From NCBI RefSeq assembly GCF_034344865.1, contig NZ_CP133774.1:6076001-6140000 (forward strand): 64,000 nt of DNA, in the 5' to 3' direction. This DNA is from Pseudomonas sp. 10S4 (GTDB taxonomy: Bacteria; Pseudomonadota; Gammaproteobacteria; Pseudomonadales; Pseudomonadaceae). Each line of letters starts with the position of its first letter. Positions within the stretch are counted from its first letter, which is position 1. A program made the translations under genes and the position numbers. Positions 1 through 9,328 of this stretch are shown here, in pieces. The notes beneath the pieces were generated by a model. The model made no database searches. It was not told the origin of the DNA and saw only the letters and a program-made list of their open reading frames with translations.

Positions 1-32
1 CAGCGGCGGGCCGGGCGGCTGATGAATCAGGC

Positions 33-785
33 TCACAGGGCAATCCCCCGGTGCCAGACGTTTTCGGTGGTGACGGTGTGATACGGCGGCCGTTCCAGTT
101 CGTAGGCCATGCTCATCGCATCGAGCATGCTCCACAGTACGTCGAGCTTGAATTGGAGGATTTCCAGCATCCGTTGCTGACCGTCGACGGTGACGTAATG
201 GGCCAGGGTGATGCGCAAACCGTGCTCGACATCGCGCCGCGCCTGGCTCAGCCGGGTGCGGAAATAATCGTAGCCGCCAGCGTCGATCCATGGGTAATGG
301 GTCGGCCAGGCGTCGAGTCGGGATTGGTGGATCTGCGGGGCAAACAGTTCGGTCAGGGAACTGCTGGCTGCTTCCTGCCAGCAGGCGCGACGGGCGAAAT
401 TGACGTAGGCGTCCACGGCAAACCGTACGCCCGGGAGCACCAACTCTTGAGAGAGGATTTGTTCGCGGTCCAGCCCCACGGCTTCGCCCAGCCGCAGCCA
501 GGCTTCGATCCCGCCTTCGCTGCCGGGCACGCCGTCGTGGTCGAGAATCCGTTGCAGCCACTCCCGACGCACGTCGCGGTCCGGGCAGTTGGCGAGGATC
601 GCGGCGTCCTTGAGCGGGATGTTGACCTGGTAGTAGAAGCGATTGGCGACCCAGCCTTGAATCTGCTCGCGGCTGGCACGGCCGGCGTACATGGCTTGGT
701 GGAAGGGGTGATGGATGTGGTAATAGGCGCCTTTGGCGCGCAGGGCGGCTTCGAATTCGCTGGGGGACATTGGGGTGTTGGTCAT
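33..785 (-). CDS. pqqC: PqqC, pyrroloquinoline-quinone synthase
   Basis: A 250-residue cytoplasmic oxidase, the usual length for PqqC. The family closes the last ring of PQQ in an eight-electron oxidation using O2 without metal or cofactor. The N-terminus ([19 protein letters not shown]) and the internal stretch [19 protein letters not shown] are typical of the family. It is the third gene of a reverse-strand pqqABC cluster; pqqD and pqqE would be expected beyond the left edge. Only 32 bases remain after its stop. A GTG overlapping the stop could begin pqqD, but the fragment is too short to judge. A REPIN lies between it and pqqB. Confidence 0.97.
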   Translation of the reverse strand: MTNTPMSPSEFEAALRAKGAYYHIHHPFHQAMYAGRASREQIQGWVANRFYYQVNIPLKDAAILANCPDRDVRREWLQRILDHDGVPGSEGGIEAWLRLGEAVGLDREQILSQELVLPGVRFAVDAYVNFARRACWQEAASSSLTELFAPQIHQSRLDAWPTHYPWIDAGGYDYFRTRLSQARRDVEHGLRITLAHYVTVDGQQRMLEILQFKLDVLWSMLDAMSMAYELERPPYHTVTTENVWHRGIAL

Positions 786-822
786 TGCGATTCTCCGAAT
801 TTCGCGGTGGCTGGGCTGGCCT

Positions 823-898
823 CATCGCGAGCAAGCTCGCTCCCACATTGGATCTGCTGCGCACACAAGCCCCCTGTGGGAGCGAGCTTGCTCGCGAT
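823..898. repeat. REPIN (pair of inverted REP palindromes)
   Basis: Two inverted copies of the Pseudomonas REP core (GTGGGAGCGAGCTTGCTCGC and its complement) separated by about 25 bases. They sit between pqqC and pqqB and could fold into a long hairpin in the transcript. Confidence 0.9.
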
Positions 899-909
899 AA
901 GGCCGCCCG

Positions 910-1824
910 CTACAGCTCAATACTCATGCCGTCATAAGCCACTTCCACCCCACGCCGCTCCAGCAACGCCCGCTCCGCGGAATTTGCATCGAGGATCGGA
1001 TTGGTGTTGTTAATGTGGATCAGCACCTTGCGCTGGCGGGTGAACCCTTCAAGGATTTCAAGCATCCCGCCAGCACCGCTTTGCGGCAGATGCCCCATTT
1101 CACTGCCCAGGCTCTGCCCGACTTCGCACACGCGCATCTCGTCGTCGCGCCACAACGTGCCGTCCAGCAGCAGGCAATCGGCGCGCTGCATCCAGCTCAG
1201 CACTTCGTCATCGACCCTGCCCAGGCCCGGCGCATAGAACACCGAGGCGCCAGTACGCAAGTCTTCGATAAACAGGCCGATGGTGTCGCCCGGCTGCGGG
1301 TTGCCGCGATTGGGCGAGTACGGCGGTGCGTTACTGACCAAGGGAATCGCGCGAAATTGCAGGTGTTCGCAGGCAGCGATGCTGAACGGCTCGCGCGCCA
1401 GTTCGATGGGTTGCCATTGCAAGCCGCCGTTCCAGTGTTTGAGCATGGTGAACAGGGGGAAACCGCTGCTCAAATCCTCATGAACCCGTTCGGTGCACCA
1501 GACCGAGTGCGGGCACCCTTCGCGCAGGCTCAACAAGCCGGTGCAATGGTCGATCTGGCTGTCCAGCAGGATGACCCCGGCAATGGCGGTGTCGCGTAAT
1601 TGACGCACCGGTTGCAACGCCGGGAAACTCTCCAGTTGCGCACGAATATCCGGGGAAGCATTGCACAGCACCCAATCCACGCCGTTGTCGCTCACGGCGA
1701 TCGACGATTGCGTGCGCCGCTGCGCGCGCAGGCTGCCGTTGCGCATCGCGGCGCACTGCCGACAGTTGCAGTTCCATTGCGGGAAACCACCGCCAGCGGC
1801 GGAACCGAGAACGCGGATGTGCAT
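910..1824 (-). CDS. pqqB: PqqB, MBL-fold protein of PQQ biosynthesis
   Basis: A 304-residue metallo-beta-lactamase-fold protein. It starts [19 protein letters not shown], the conserved PqqB N-terminus, and carries a DHCTG motif in place of the usual MBL metal motif. The open frame extends two codons upstream to a TTG, but the ATG at 1824 has a GGAG about nine bases upstream and matches the family start. PqqB is thought to hydroxylate a PqqA-derived Glu-Tyr intermediate; this role is known from the family and is not visible here. It lies 55 bases downstream of pqqA. Confidence 0.96.
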   Translation of the reverse strand: MHIRVLGSAAGGGFPQWNCNCRQCAAMRNGSLRAQRRTQSSIAVSDNGVDWVLCNASPDIRAQLESFPALQPVRQLRDTAIAGVILLDSQIDHCTGLLSLREGCPHSVWCTERVHEDLSSGFPLFTMLKHWNGGLQWQPIELAREPFSIAACEHLQFRAIPLVSNAPPYSPNRGNPQPGDTIGLFIEDLRTGASVFYAPGLGRVDDEVLSWMQRADCLLLDGTLWRDDEMRVCEVGQSLGSEMGHLPQSGAGGMLEILEGFTRQRKVLIHINNTNPILDANSAERALLERRGVEVAYDGMSIEL

Positions 1825-1879
1825 GAGCAATGCTCCAGAAGGCAGGCCCGGCCAACGCGTCGGCTGGCCGGGTGATCAA

Positions 1880-1951
1880 TCAACGGTTGGCGAAATACAT
1901 CGTCACTTCGAAGCCAATACGCAGATCGGTAAACGCGGGTTTAGTCCACAT
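1880..1951 (-). CDS. pqqA: PqqA precursor peptide
   Basis: A 23-residue peptide encoded ahead of pqqB. The sequence reads MWTKPAFTDLRIGFEV followed by TMYFANR. It carries the conserved Glu and Tyr in the E-V-T-M-Y spacing that are cross-linked by PqqE and become the PQQ backbone. An AAGAGGA ribosome-binding site lies upstream of the ATG. The short gene is the first of the pqq operon. Its identity is unambiguous from the motif and position. Confidence 0.98.
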   Translation of the reverse strand: MWTKPAFTDLRIGFEVTMYFANR

Positions 1952-2096
1952 GGGTCAATCCTCTTCTTGTGCCGGGCAATTCCGGTAAAGCCATTAATGC
2001 ACGGGGCGCCTGGCGTCCGAATGCTACTTTCGAAGGAGGTGGCGGCGTGCGTTGGTAGGGGGTGGTGCACAGTTTTCAAGTACACGTAAAACCCAA

Positions 2097-2232
2097 TGTG
2101 GGAGCGAGCTTTTGTGGCGAGGGGGCTTGCCTCCGTTGGGGCGCGAAGCGGCCCCGTCTATCCCAATAAGGAATGGGGACTGCTGCGCAGTCCAACGGGG
2201 CAAGCCCCTCGCCACAAAAGCTCGCTCCCACA
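2097..2232. repeat. Long palindromic REP-type repeat (~136 bp)
   Basis: A nested inverted repeat. An outer GTGGGAGCGAGCTTTTGTGG arm pairs with its complement at 2213-2232. Inside it lies the GGCGAGGGGCTTGCC module, with internal GCGAAGCGGCCCC and GACTGCTGCGCAGTC stems. The same module recurs at 3917, 14540, 20752 and 27880. It occupies most of the gap between pqqA and exaC; no gene is seen in 1952-2254. Confidence 0.85.
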
Positions 2233-2254
2233 GGGTTTGTGGTGTGCTTGTGGG

Positions 2255-3776
2255 TTAGAAGAACCCCAACGGATTGATGTCGTAGCTCACCAGCAGGTTT
2301 TTGGTTTGCTGATAGTGATCAAGCATCATCTTGTGGTTTTCACGGCCGACCCCGGACTTCTTGTAGCCACCGAACGCGGCATGGGCCGGGTACAGGTGAT
2401 AGCAGTTGGTCCAGACACGCCCGGCCTTGATCGCCCGGCCCATGCGGTAGGCGCGGTTGATGTCGCGAGTCCACAGGCCGGCGCCGAGGCCGAACTCGCT
2501 GTCGTTGGCAATCGCCAGGGCTTCAGCTTCGTCCTTGAAGGTGGTGACGCCCACTACCGGGCCGAAGATTTCTTCCTGGAACACGCGCATTTTGTTGTGG
2601 CCCTTGAGCAGGGTCGGCTGGATGTAATAACCCGTCGACAAGTCGCCCTCCAGTCGCTCGGCCGCGCCACCGATCAGCAGCTCGGCGCCCTCCTCCTGGG
2701 CAATTTTCAGGTACGAGAGAATCTTGTCGTATTGCTGCTCGGACGCCTGGGCGCCGACCATGGTTTCGGTGTCCAGCGGGTTGCCGCGCTTGATCTTGAC
2801 GATCTTCTTCATCACCTCGGCCATGAACGGCTCGTAGATCGATTCCTGTACGAGTGCCCGGGACGGGCAGGTGCAGACTTCGCCTTGGTTGAAGAACGCC
2901 AGCACTAGGCCTTCAGCGGCTTTCTCGATGAACTGTGGCTCGGCGTTCATGATGTCTTCGAAGAAGATGTTCGGCGATTTGCCGCCCAGTTCAACGGTGC
3001 TTGGGATGATGTTCTCGGCGGCGCAATGCATGATGTGCGCGCCCACCGGGGTGGAACCGGTAAACGCAATCTTGGCGATGCGCTTGCTGGTGGCCAGCGC
3101 CTCACCGGCTTCGCGACCGAAACCTTGGACGATGTTCAGCACACCGGATGGCAGCAAGTCGGCGATCAGCTCGGCGAAGACCATGATCGACAGCGGCGTT
3201 TGCTCGGCGGGTTTGAGCACCACGGCAGTTGCCGGCGGCCAGGGCCGGGGCGAGCTTCCACGCGGCCATCAGCAGCGGGAAGTTCCACGGGATGATCTGG
3301 CCGACCACGCCCAGTGGCTCGTGGAAGTGATAGGCGGTGGTCAGTTCGTTGATTTCGGCGGCGCCACCTTCCTGAGCGCGAATGCACCCGGCGAAGTAGC
3401 GGAAATGGTCAGCAGCCAGCGGCACGTCGGCGTTGAGGGTTTCGCGCACGGCTTTGCCGTTGTCCCAGGATTCGGTGACAGCGAGGATTTCGAGGTTTTG
3501 TTCGATGCGGTCAGCGATTTTCAGCAGCACCAGGGAGCGGTCCTGCGCCGAGGTTTTACCCCAGGCATCGGCAGCCGCGTGGGCGGCGTCGAGGGCCTTG
3601 TCGATGTCGGCAGCGCTGGAGCGCGGAAACTCGGCGATCACTTCACCGTTGACCGGCGAGGTGTTGGTGAAGTACTCACCATTGACCGGCGGGACGAATT
3701 CGCCGCCGATGAAATTGCCGTAGCGCGGTTTGAAGGAAACGACGGCGCCGGGTGTGCCAGGTTGTGCGTAGATCAT
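2255..3776 (-). CDS. exaC: NAD+-dependent aldehyde dehydrogenase ExaC/PedI (one-base frameshift)
   Basis: Oxidises the aldehyde made by the quinoprotein alcohol dehydrogenase to the acid. Start [20 protein letters not shown]; the corrected length is 506 residues, as for ExaC. The N-terminal half (to [12 protein letters not shown]) and the C-terminal half (from [12 protein letters not shown], with the [10 protein letters not shown] and GEVCTCPSR active-site regions and the NPLGFF end) lie in different frames. The break is at about 3224-3225, where AACTGCCGTGGTG has one C more than the expected AACTGCGTGGTG. Either a recent inactivating mutation or a sequence error; nothing else in the gene is damaged. 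Confidence 0.93.
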
Positions 3777-3916
3777 GGTGGGCCTCTGTCTGGGTCGATG
3801 CCTGTCAAGCCAACAGGCGATGAACCGATAGTAGAGAGCCCCGCGTGCCGGGCGAATGCGCCGTTGGCAGGGGGATCTCGTTATTTGGTCGTAGGTTTGC
3901 CCATTGGTTGGGTGAA

Positions 3917-4056
3917 CCCTGTGGCGAGGGGCTTGCCCCGTTCGGCTGCGAAGCAGTCGCAAACTCTGGCAATTCGACGGGTCTGAAAAATGCCAAGGGC
4001 CGCTTCGCGACCCAACGGGGGCGAGCCCCCTCGCCACAAAAGCCCGCTCCCACAGG
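3917..4056. repeat. Long palindromic REP-type repeat
   Basis: Inverted GTGGCGAGGGGCTTGCCCCG modules with inner GCTGCGAAGCAGTCG and GGGCCGCTTCGCGACCC stems. It fills the space between the dehydrogenase genes exaC and pedH. Confidence 0.85.
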
Positions 4057-4076
4057 GGTCTGTGGTGGAATGGGTT

Positions 4077-5855
4077 TTAGTGCTTGGCCACGACCAAGTC
4101 TTTCGGCAACTTGAAGGTCCAGAGCATGCCGCCCTGGTTGAAGTCCTTGATGCGCTTGGCCACTTCGCCGCCCCACAGCGGAACAGCACCGCCCCAACCG
4201 GACAGCACCGAGACGTACTGTTCGCCGTCCATTTCCCAGGTCACAGGTGAGCCGAGCACGCCGGAGCCGGTCTGGAATTCCCAGACCTTCTCGCCGGTCT
4301 TGGCGTTGAACGCTTGCAGGAAACCTTCCGGCGTGCCGGTGAATACCAGGTTGCCCTTGGTGGTCAGCACCCCGCCCCACAGCGGCGCGTAGTTCGTGTG
4401 GCGCCAGACTTCTTTACCGGTGACCGGATCGATGGCGCGCAGCACGCCGATGTAGTCTTCGTTCAACGGTTTGATGGTGAAACCGGCGCCAAGGAACGCC
4501 GCGCCTTTCTTGTAGGCGATGCCTTCGTTCCAGATATCCATGCCCCACTCGTTGGACGGCACGTAGAACAGCTTGGTGTCCTTGTTATAGGCCATCGGCA
4601 TCCAGTTTTTCGCGCCGAGGAATGCCGGGGCGACGAAGACTGAACTGCCTTTGGCTTCGGCACCCGGTGCGCCAGGACGGCTGGCTTCGTTGTAGATCGG
4701 CCGGCCATCCTTATCCAGGCCGCTGGCCCAGGTGATCTTGTCCACGAACGGGAAGCCGCGGATGAACTTGCCGTTGGTGCGGTCCAGCACATAGAAGAAA
4801 CCGTTACGGTCAGCGGTGGCGGCGGCTTTGATTTCTTTGCCGCCCTCGGTGTAGTTGAACGAGATCAACTCGTTGACGCCGTCATAGTCCCAACCGTCGT
4901 GGGGCGTGCTCTGGAAGTGCCATTTGATCGTGCCGTCATCCGGGTTCAGCGCCAGGCGCGACGACGAGTAGAGGTTGTCGCCAGGACGCAGGTGCGAGTT
5001 CCACGGCGCCGGGTTGCCGGTGCCGAATAGCAGCAGATTGGTTTCCGGGTCGTAGTAACCGCCGAGCCAAGGCGCGGCGCCGCCGGTTTTCCACAGATCG
5101 CCGGGCCAGGTCTTTCCGGCTTCGCCACCGGAGATGCCGTTCTCGATCGCTTTGCCGTCCTTGTAGACGTAACCCATGTGGCCTTCAACGGTCGGGCGGA
5201 CCCACAGCAAGTCACCGTTTTTTGGGTCGTAAGCCGAGATCTTGCCGACTACCCCGAACTCGCCACCGGCCACGCCGGTGATCAGTTTGCCGTTGATCAC
5301 CAGCGGCGCGGCGCTGATCGAATAGCCTTCCTTGTGGTCGGCCACCTGCTTGCTCCACACCACTTTGCCGGTGTCTTTGTTCAGGGCCACAAGTTTGGCG
5401 TCGAGGGTGCCGAAGAACACCAGGTCGCCGTACAGCGCCACGCCGCGGTTGATCACGTCGCAGCACGGGCGGATGTCATCGGGCAGGCGCGCGTCGTATT
5501 GCCAGAGTTTTTTGCCGGTGCGTGCATCCACCGCGAACACCCGCGAGTAAGAGCCGGTCATGTACATCACGCCGTCCTTGATCATCGGCTGCGCTTGCTG
5601 ACCGCGCTGTTTTTCACCGCCGAAGGAGAAGGCCCAGACCGGCCGCAACTCCTTGACATTGTCGACGTTGAGGGTGTCCAGCGGACTGTAGCGCTGACCC
5701 TGGACGCCCAGACCGTTGGTGACGATCTGCTCCGGGTTTTTGGGGTCCTGGAGGATGTCCTGGTCAGTGACGGCGGCCAATACCGAGCCGGACAACAGCA
5801 TGGCACTGAGCAGCACACTCAAGACGAAGGGTTGGCGACGTGCGGGTTGGGTCAT
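4077..5855 (-). CDS. pedH: PQQ-dependent alcohol dehydrogenase, lanthanide-type (PedH-like)
   Basis: A 592-residue periplasmic quinoprotein that oxidises alcohols and passes electrons to cytochrome c550. A signal peptide runs to about residue 27 (cleavage near VLA-AVTDQD). An eight-bladed propeller follows, with the vicinal disulfide Cys131-Cys132. Predicted metal and PQQ ligands are Glu199 (GGEFG), Asn281 (NPAPWN) and catalytic Asp323. The motif GWDYDG puts a second Asp at 325. In the family an Asp two residues after the catalytic Asp marks lanthanide-dependent enzymes, while calcium enzymes such as ExaA/PedE carry Ser or Ala there. It is flanked by exaC and the accessory genes of the ped cluster. 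The lanthanide assignment is inferred from this motif. Confidence 0.92.
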   Translation of the reverse strand: MTQPARRQPFVLSVLLSAMLLSGSVLAAVTDQDILQDPKNPEQIVTNGLGVQGQRYSPLDTLNVDNVKELRPVWAFSFGGEKQRGQQAQPMIKDGVMYMTGSYSRVFAVDARTGKKLWQYDARLPDDIRPCCDVINRGVALYGDLVFFGTLDAKLVALNKDTGKVVWSKQVADHKEGYSISAAPLVINGKLITGVAGGEFGVVGKISAYDPKNGDLLWVRPTVEGHMGYVYKDGKAIENGISGGEAGKTWPGDLWKTGGAAPWLGGYYDPETNLLLFGTGNPAPWNSHLRPGDNLYSSSRLALNPDDGTIKWHFQSTPHDGWDYDGVNELISFNYTEGGKEIKAAATADRNGFFYVLDRTNGKFIRGFPFVDKITWASGLDKDGRPIYNEASRPGAPGAEAKGSSVFVAPAFLGAKNWMPMAYNKDTKLFYVPSNEWGMDIWNEGIAYKKGAAFLGAGFTIKPLNEDYIGVLRAIDPVTGKEVWRHTNYAPLWGGVLTTKGNLVFTGTPEGFLQAFNAKTGEKVWEFQTGSGVLGSPVTWEMDGEQYVSVLSGWGGAVPLWGGEVAKRIKDFNQGGMLWTFKLPKDLVVAKH

Positions 5856-5967
5856 GACGGCTACCTCTGCAGTTTTTATTATGCCCGGGGGATTTTCCCG
5901 GTCTGATGCAGATTCTTGGGCGCCGCCGCCCTTCCAACAATTGCCCGCAATGCTGAGATTGCTAGTC

Positions 5968-5980
5968 CCTTAGTACCGGG
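5968..5980. promoter_or_regulatory. Candidate ped regulator box upstream of pedH
   Basis: CCTTAGTACCGGG lies 113 bases upstream of the pedH start. It matches the motif CYTTRGTACYGG also found at 9242 and 13165 in front of other genes of the same cluster. It is a candidate binding site for the AgmR/ErbR-type regulator encoded at 13869. The assignment rests on recurrence and position only. Confidence 0.45.
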
Positions 5981-6032
5981 TCGGAGGGGATGCACCTCGG
6001 ATTTTGTGATCAACACAACTCCAATGTGGTGT

Positions 6033-6974
6033 TCACTTGTCCGCGTTCGAATCGACGCGGGGCATTTGCGCGCGCTCATAGCCCGGGTACAAATGGCTGA
6101 CGCTGCGGATCAGTTCGTAGCGGCTCAGGCTGATGCCGGCAAAACGCTCGGGGATGGGGCTGCGGATCATCTCGGACATGTCGCTGCCATTGGCGGCGCC
6201 GTCACGCAGCAATTGGTCGAGCCAGGTCAGGTAATCGCGCATCTGCTCGAACGGCTGTTGATCGGTGGCCACCGGGCCGTGGCCGGGCACGATCAGCGTC
6301 CAGGGCAGGCCTTGCAGAGTGGCGATGTCCGCCAGCCACACCGCCAGTCCCGGACTGTTCGGCGTGGTCAGCGCCCGCTGATAAAACACCAGGTCCCCGG
6401 CAAACAGCACGCCGGTTTGCTGGTCGAGAATAGCCAGATCCGCGCCGGTATGCCCACCCAGGCCTAGCAGACGCAAATCGTGGTTCCCAAAACTTCGCAC
6501 GCCGGGGGTCAGCGTCTCGGTCGGCAACACCACTTCGGTGCCGCGCATCCAGTCGCCGACCAAGCGGTACATGTTCTCGGCCATGGCATCGCCCTGCTGA
6601 TGCAGCAGTTCGGTGGTGCCGGCCAAAGCACCGATCGGCACATCAGTGAATGCCTGATTGCCCAACGCATGATCGGGGTGATGGTGGGTCAACAGCACTT
6701 CAATCACCGGTTTATCAGTGACCGCGGCAATCGCTTTGCGCATGGCTTCGCCGTAGCGTTTCGACGGCCCGGTGTCGATCACCACCACCCCGCGCTCGGT
6801 GACGATAAACCCGGTGTTGACGATGTTGCCACCGTTGGCCTTGGCGAAATTGTCGGTGCTGCCTTCCAGCAGCCAGGTGTCTTCGGCGATCAGTCGGGGC
6901 TTGAGCGAGTATTCAAGCTCCGCCAGCGCCGGCAGGCTCAAACCGATGAACAACAGCAGGATCCAGCGCATCAC
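6033..6974 (-). CDS. Quinoprotein relay system zinc metallohydrolase
   Basis: A 313-residue exported metallo-beta-lactamase-fold protein with the zinc motif THHHPDH (around residue 96) and further HTG and PGHG motifs. A signal peptide covers about residues 1-18 (MMRWILLLFIGLSLPALA). This family sits next to PQQ alcohol dehydrogenases; its substrate is unknown. A second ATG one codon in is an equally possible start. It is followed by pedH after 177 bases and preceded by the SoxYZ-like gene. Confidence 0.85.
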   Translation of the reverse strand: MMRWILLLFIGLSLPALAELEYSLKPRLIAEDTWLLEGSTDNFAKANGGNIVNTGFIVTERGVVVIDTGPSKRYGEAMRKAIAAVTDKPVIEVLLTHHHPDHALGNQAFTDVPIGALAGTTELLHQQGDAMAENMYRLVGDWMRGTEVVLPTETLTPGVRSFGNHDLRLLGLGGHTGADLAILDQQTGVLFAGDLVFYQRALTTPNSPGLAVWLADIATLQGLPWTLIVPGHGPVATDQQPFEQMRDYLTWLDQLLRDGAANGSDMSEMIRSPIPERFAGISLSRYELIRSVSHLYPGYERAQMPRVDSNADK

Positions 6975-6986
6975 GCGCTCCTTGGG

Positions 6987-7748
6987 TCAGGGGACGGCCG
7001 CATCAAATTGATTGCCGCTGTTATCGCGCAGCAACAGGCGCGTCTGCCCTGCCCCTTCAATGTCAAAGGCCAGATTGGGGTTTTCGCTGACGGCGGGAAA
7101 CAGCTCCAGCGTGGCCAGCAACTGATCGTTCTGATCCCGCAGTTCGGCGTGGTTGATGAAGAACTCCGGGATACCGCTGACCATGCCGTTGTCCATCGGG
7201 TGCGCCACCCGCAAGCGCACGCGGCTGAATTCGCCACGGGGATAACGCCCGCCGAGTACTTCGCCGATGTGTTCTTCCCAACCCGGCTGGGTGCGCACCA
7301 CACTTGGTGCCGTGCAACCACCGCCCGCCGCATCGATCAGGGTCGATCCGACGTGCCAGAGGCCGTCGCGGGTCAGCACCGCCGCGCGCAACGGCGTGGC
7401 CTGTTCGATGCGGATACGGATCGATAGCCACGGCAGCACCCGGTCCAGCGGTTGAAAATCAACGATTTTCGGCAAGGGGTTGAGTTCGGCCCAGGCGAGG
7501 ATCTTCACCACCTCGCCCTTGAACGCCCGAGCGTCAATTTCCAGCGGCACCTGGCGGGCGTCTTCGGCGAAGGGCGGCGCCAGCAGCTTGACCCGCTCGT
7601 CGAATACAAACGGTGCATCGCCGAGCATTTGCTTGTGATAGAACGCCCACATCACCGACGGCACCGGGTCTTTACCCGGATCGATGTCCACCGCATGGGC
7701 GGCCAGGGGTAACCAACAGGCCAACAGGCAACTCACTCGCCAGTTCAC
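6987..7748 (-). CDS. Quinoprotein dehydrogenase-associated SoxYZ-like carrier
   Basis: A 253-residue exported protein. The central GGGCTAPS motif resembles the cysteine-bearing carrier arm of SoxY, and the C-terminal third resembles SoxZ. It starts at a GTG whose first base overlaps the stop of the upstream binding-protein gene, which argues for translational coupling. The signal peptide is MNWRVSCLLACWLPLAAHA. Proteins of this type occur only beside PQQ dehydrogenases; the carried group is not known. Confidence 0.82.
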   Translation of the reverse strand: MNWRVSCLLACWLPLAAHAVDIDPGKDPVPSVMWAFYHKQMLGDAPFVFDERVKLLAPPFAEDARQVPLEIDARAFKGEVVKILAWAELNPLPKIVDFQPLDRVLPWLSIRIRIEQATPLRAAVLTRDGLWHVGSTLIDAAGGGCTAPSVVRTQPGWEEHIGEVLGGRYPRGEFSRVRLRVAHPMDNGMVSGIPEFFINHAELRDQNDQLLATLELFPAVSENPNLAFDIEGAGQTRLLLRDNSGNQFDAAVP

Positions 7749-8623
7749 TATTGATACATCTCCGGCACTTCGTATTGCAGGCCGTAACTGGCATAAATGG
7801 CTTGCACCGAGCCCTCGCGGATCAAGCTTTCCAGCGCCTCCTCCACGGCATATGACAATTGACGGTTACTTTCATGCACCGCCATGCCGATCTCCCAGCG
7901 TTGCTTGCCCATGTTCGGGTAGGCGTTTTGCGCCAGCGCCACTTGCGGGTCGTTGGCTTCGTGAACCTGCCAGTCAATTTCGCCACGCATGGCCATCACC
8001 GCATCGACCTCACCGGCCTTCATCGCCGCAAAGGCCTGGGGAACGCCGGGATAGTGGTGAGTCTTGGCGGCGAGCATGCCGTTGAACACCGAGGTCAGGT
8101 AGAACGACGGCACGCTGTCGACTTCGACGCCAATCGGGTGCTGCTCGAACACCGCGACGCTGCCCACCGAGTCCAGCCGACGGCGGTCATAAGCGACTTG
8201 CCATTGTTCGTTCTGATAGGGGCCGAACATCACCACATGATCGTTTTCCAGCTCACCGAGCTCGTTGCGTTTCTGTGAGTAATCGCGGTCATAAGGCACA
8301 CGCATCATCAGGTCGGCCAGTTGCTGATTGTGCAACTGGCTGCTGCGCCAGATGTAATCGCGCAAGTCGTCATCGAGCTTCTCCCCGGCGGGTGCCCAGA
8401 TCAGCTTCAACTTCACCCCCAGTGCTTTGGCCAGGGCTTGAGCGAGCTCGACATCCACCCCTCGCGGCTGGCCGGCGTCTTCAAAACTGTAGGGGGCGAA
8501 GTCCTTGTAGACCGCGACTTTCAGTTCTCCAGCCGCGATCATTTGGTCATAGGTACGGACCTGCGCCTGCGCCACCTGGCAGCACAGCAACACAGTACTG
8601 ATCAACACAGCGAGCAGGCGCAT
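7748..8623 (-). CDS. Quinoprotein-associated periplasmic substrate-binding protein (MoxJ/XoxJ-like)
   Basis: A 291-residue type-2 periplasmic binding fold with an N-terminal signal peptide (about 20 residues) and the family phrase LKVAVYKDFAPYSFEDA. Homologues such as MoxJ and XoxJ are needed for assembly or function of methanol dehydrogenases, so a chaperone-like role for PedH is likely by analogy. It overlaps the next gene by one base and follows pedF by three bases, so pedF and these genes form one operon. Confidence 0.84.
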   Translation of the reverse strand: MRLLAVLISTVLLCCQVAQAQVRTYDQMIAAGELKVAVYKDFAPYSFEDAGQPRGVDVELAQALAKALGVKLKLIWAPAGEKLDDDLRDYIWRSSQLHNQQLADLMMRVPYDRDYSQKRNELGELENDHVVMFGPYQNEQWQVAYDRRRLDSVGSVAVFEQHPIGVEVDSVPSFYLTSVFNGMLAAKTHHYPGVPQAFAAMKAGEVDAVMAMRGEIDWQVHEANDPQVALAQNAYPNMGKQRWEIGMAVHESNRQLSYAVEEALESLIREGSVQAIYASYGLQYEVPEMYQ

Positions 8624-8626
8624 GGG

Positions 8627-9088
8627 TTACTCCTCGGAGTGCACGCTGTCCAGGTAGGTACGCACCGCCCACAAGGCTTCCTGACTCAGGTAATCGGCCA
8701 TTTTCGGCATGTAGACCCGGCCATCACGCACCGCGCCGTTACGCACCCGCTGGACGAACCATTCATCACCGGCGTCGCCGACATCAAGCAGACGCAAATC
8801 CGGGGCGATGCCGCCAGACTTGGCTTCCAGGCCATGACAGGCCGCGCAGTTCTGGTTGTAGGCCGAAGAACCGATTTCCAGCGCCTTATCGTGCTGCGGG
8901 GAGTTACGGTACGGATTCACCGCCGCCCAGCCATCGGCATCGACTGGTACGCCAGCATCCTTGATCGGGGTCAGGCCCGGGGTTTCCACCGCTTGCGGTA
9001 CCACGTTGCCGTGGGCCCAGACAGGACCTGCGCTGATAAAACCGGCCAGCAGTCCGGCAACAAGCAAGGCGTTGAGTTTTGTTGTCAT
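8627..9088 (-). CDS. pedF: Cytochrome c550, electron acceptor of the alcohol dehydrogenase
   Basis: A 153-residue periplasmic c-type cytochrome. A signal peptide runs to about residue 25 (ending GPVWA), one CAACH haem motif follows, and a PKM methionine is a plausible sixth ligand. It corresponds to ExaB/PedF, which takes electrons from the reduced quinoprotein. It is the first gene of the reverse operon pedF, binding protein, SoxYZ-like, metallohydrolase, pedH. Candidate regulator boxes lie 110-165 bases upstream. Confidence 0.9.
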   Translation of the reverse strand: MTTKLNALLVAGLLAGFISAGPVWAHGNVVPQAVETPGLTPIKDAGVPVDADGWAAVNPYRNSPQHDKALEIGSSAYNQNCAACHGLEAKSGGIAPDLRLLDVGDAGDEWFVQRVRNGAVRDGRVYMPKMADYLSQEALWAVRTYLDSVHSEE

Positions 9089-9197
9089 TGTTATGCCCTC
9101 AGGGTTGCACGCAAAACCTCTTGGCAGAGGCTATGGCACCCATCTTAGGAATCCCGTCGCGCCAGCCCCATGCTGCTTTGGTGGTCGCCGTCTAATC

Positions 9198-9211
9198 CCT
9201 TGGTAGTAGGG
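9198..9211. promoter_or_regulatory. Candidate ped regulator box, pedF side
   Basis: CCTTGGTAGTAGGG is a variant of the ped box. It lies in the divergent promoter region, 110 bases upstream of the pedF start. Confidence 0.35.
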
Positions 9212-9241
9212 CCAGTGGCGCACCGCCGCAGAGATTTACGA

Positions 9242-9253
9242 CCTTGGTACTGG
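9242..9253. promoter_or_regulatory. Candidate ped regulator box, ABC-operon side
   Basis: CCTTGGTACTGG lies 76 bases upstream of the start of the forward ABC-transporter operon. It has the same core as the boxes at 5968 and 13165. Confidence 0.45.
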
Positions 9254-9328
9254 CTCTCCGATACTTTCTGCATATTTCCTCGACCCCGCAGGGTTCCTAT
9301 GCTGGCGCTACTTGTAATGGAGTGCCCT

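Noticed and set aside
1..36. Start of pqqD at a GTG overlapping the pqqC stop
   Set aside because: Only 12 codons are visible and they do not show the expected PqqD N-terminus clearly.
2871..3986. A 371-codon forward frame opposite exaC
   Set aside because: It is a shadow of the aldehyde dehydrogenase gene and runs into a REP repeat.
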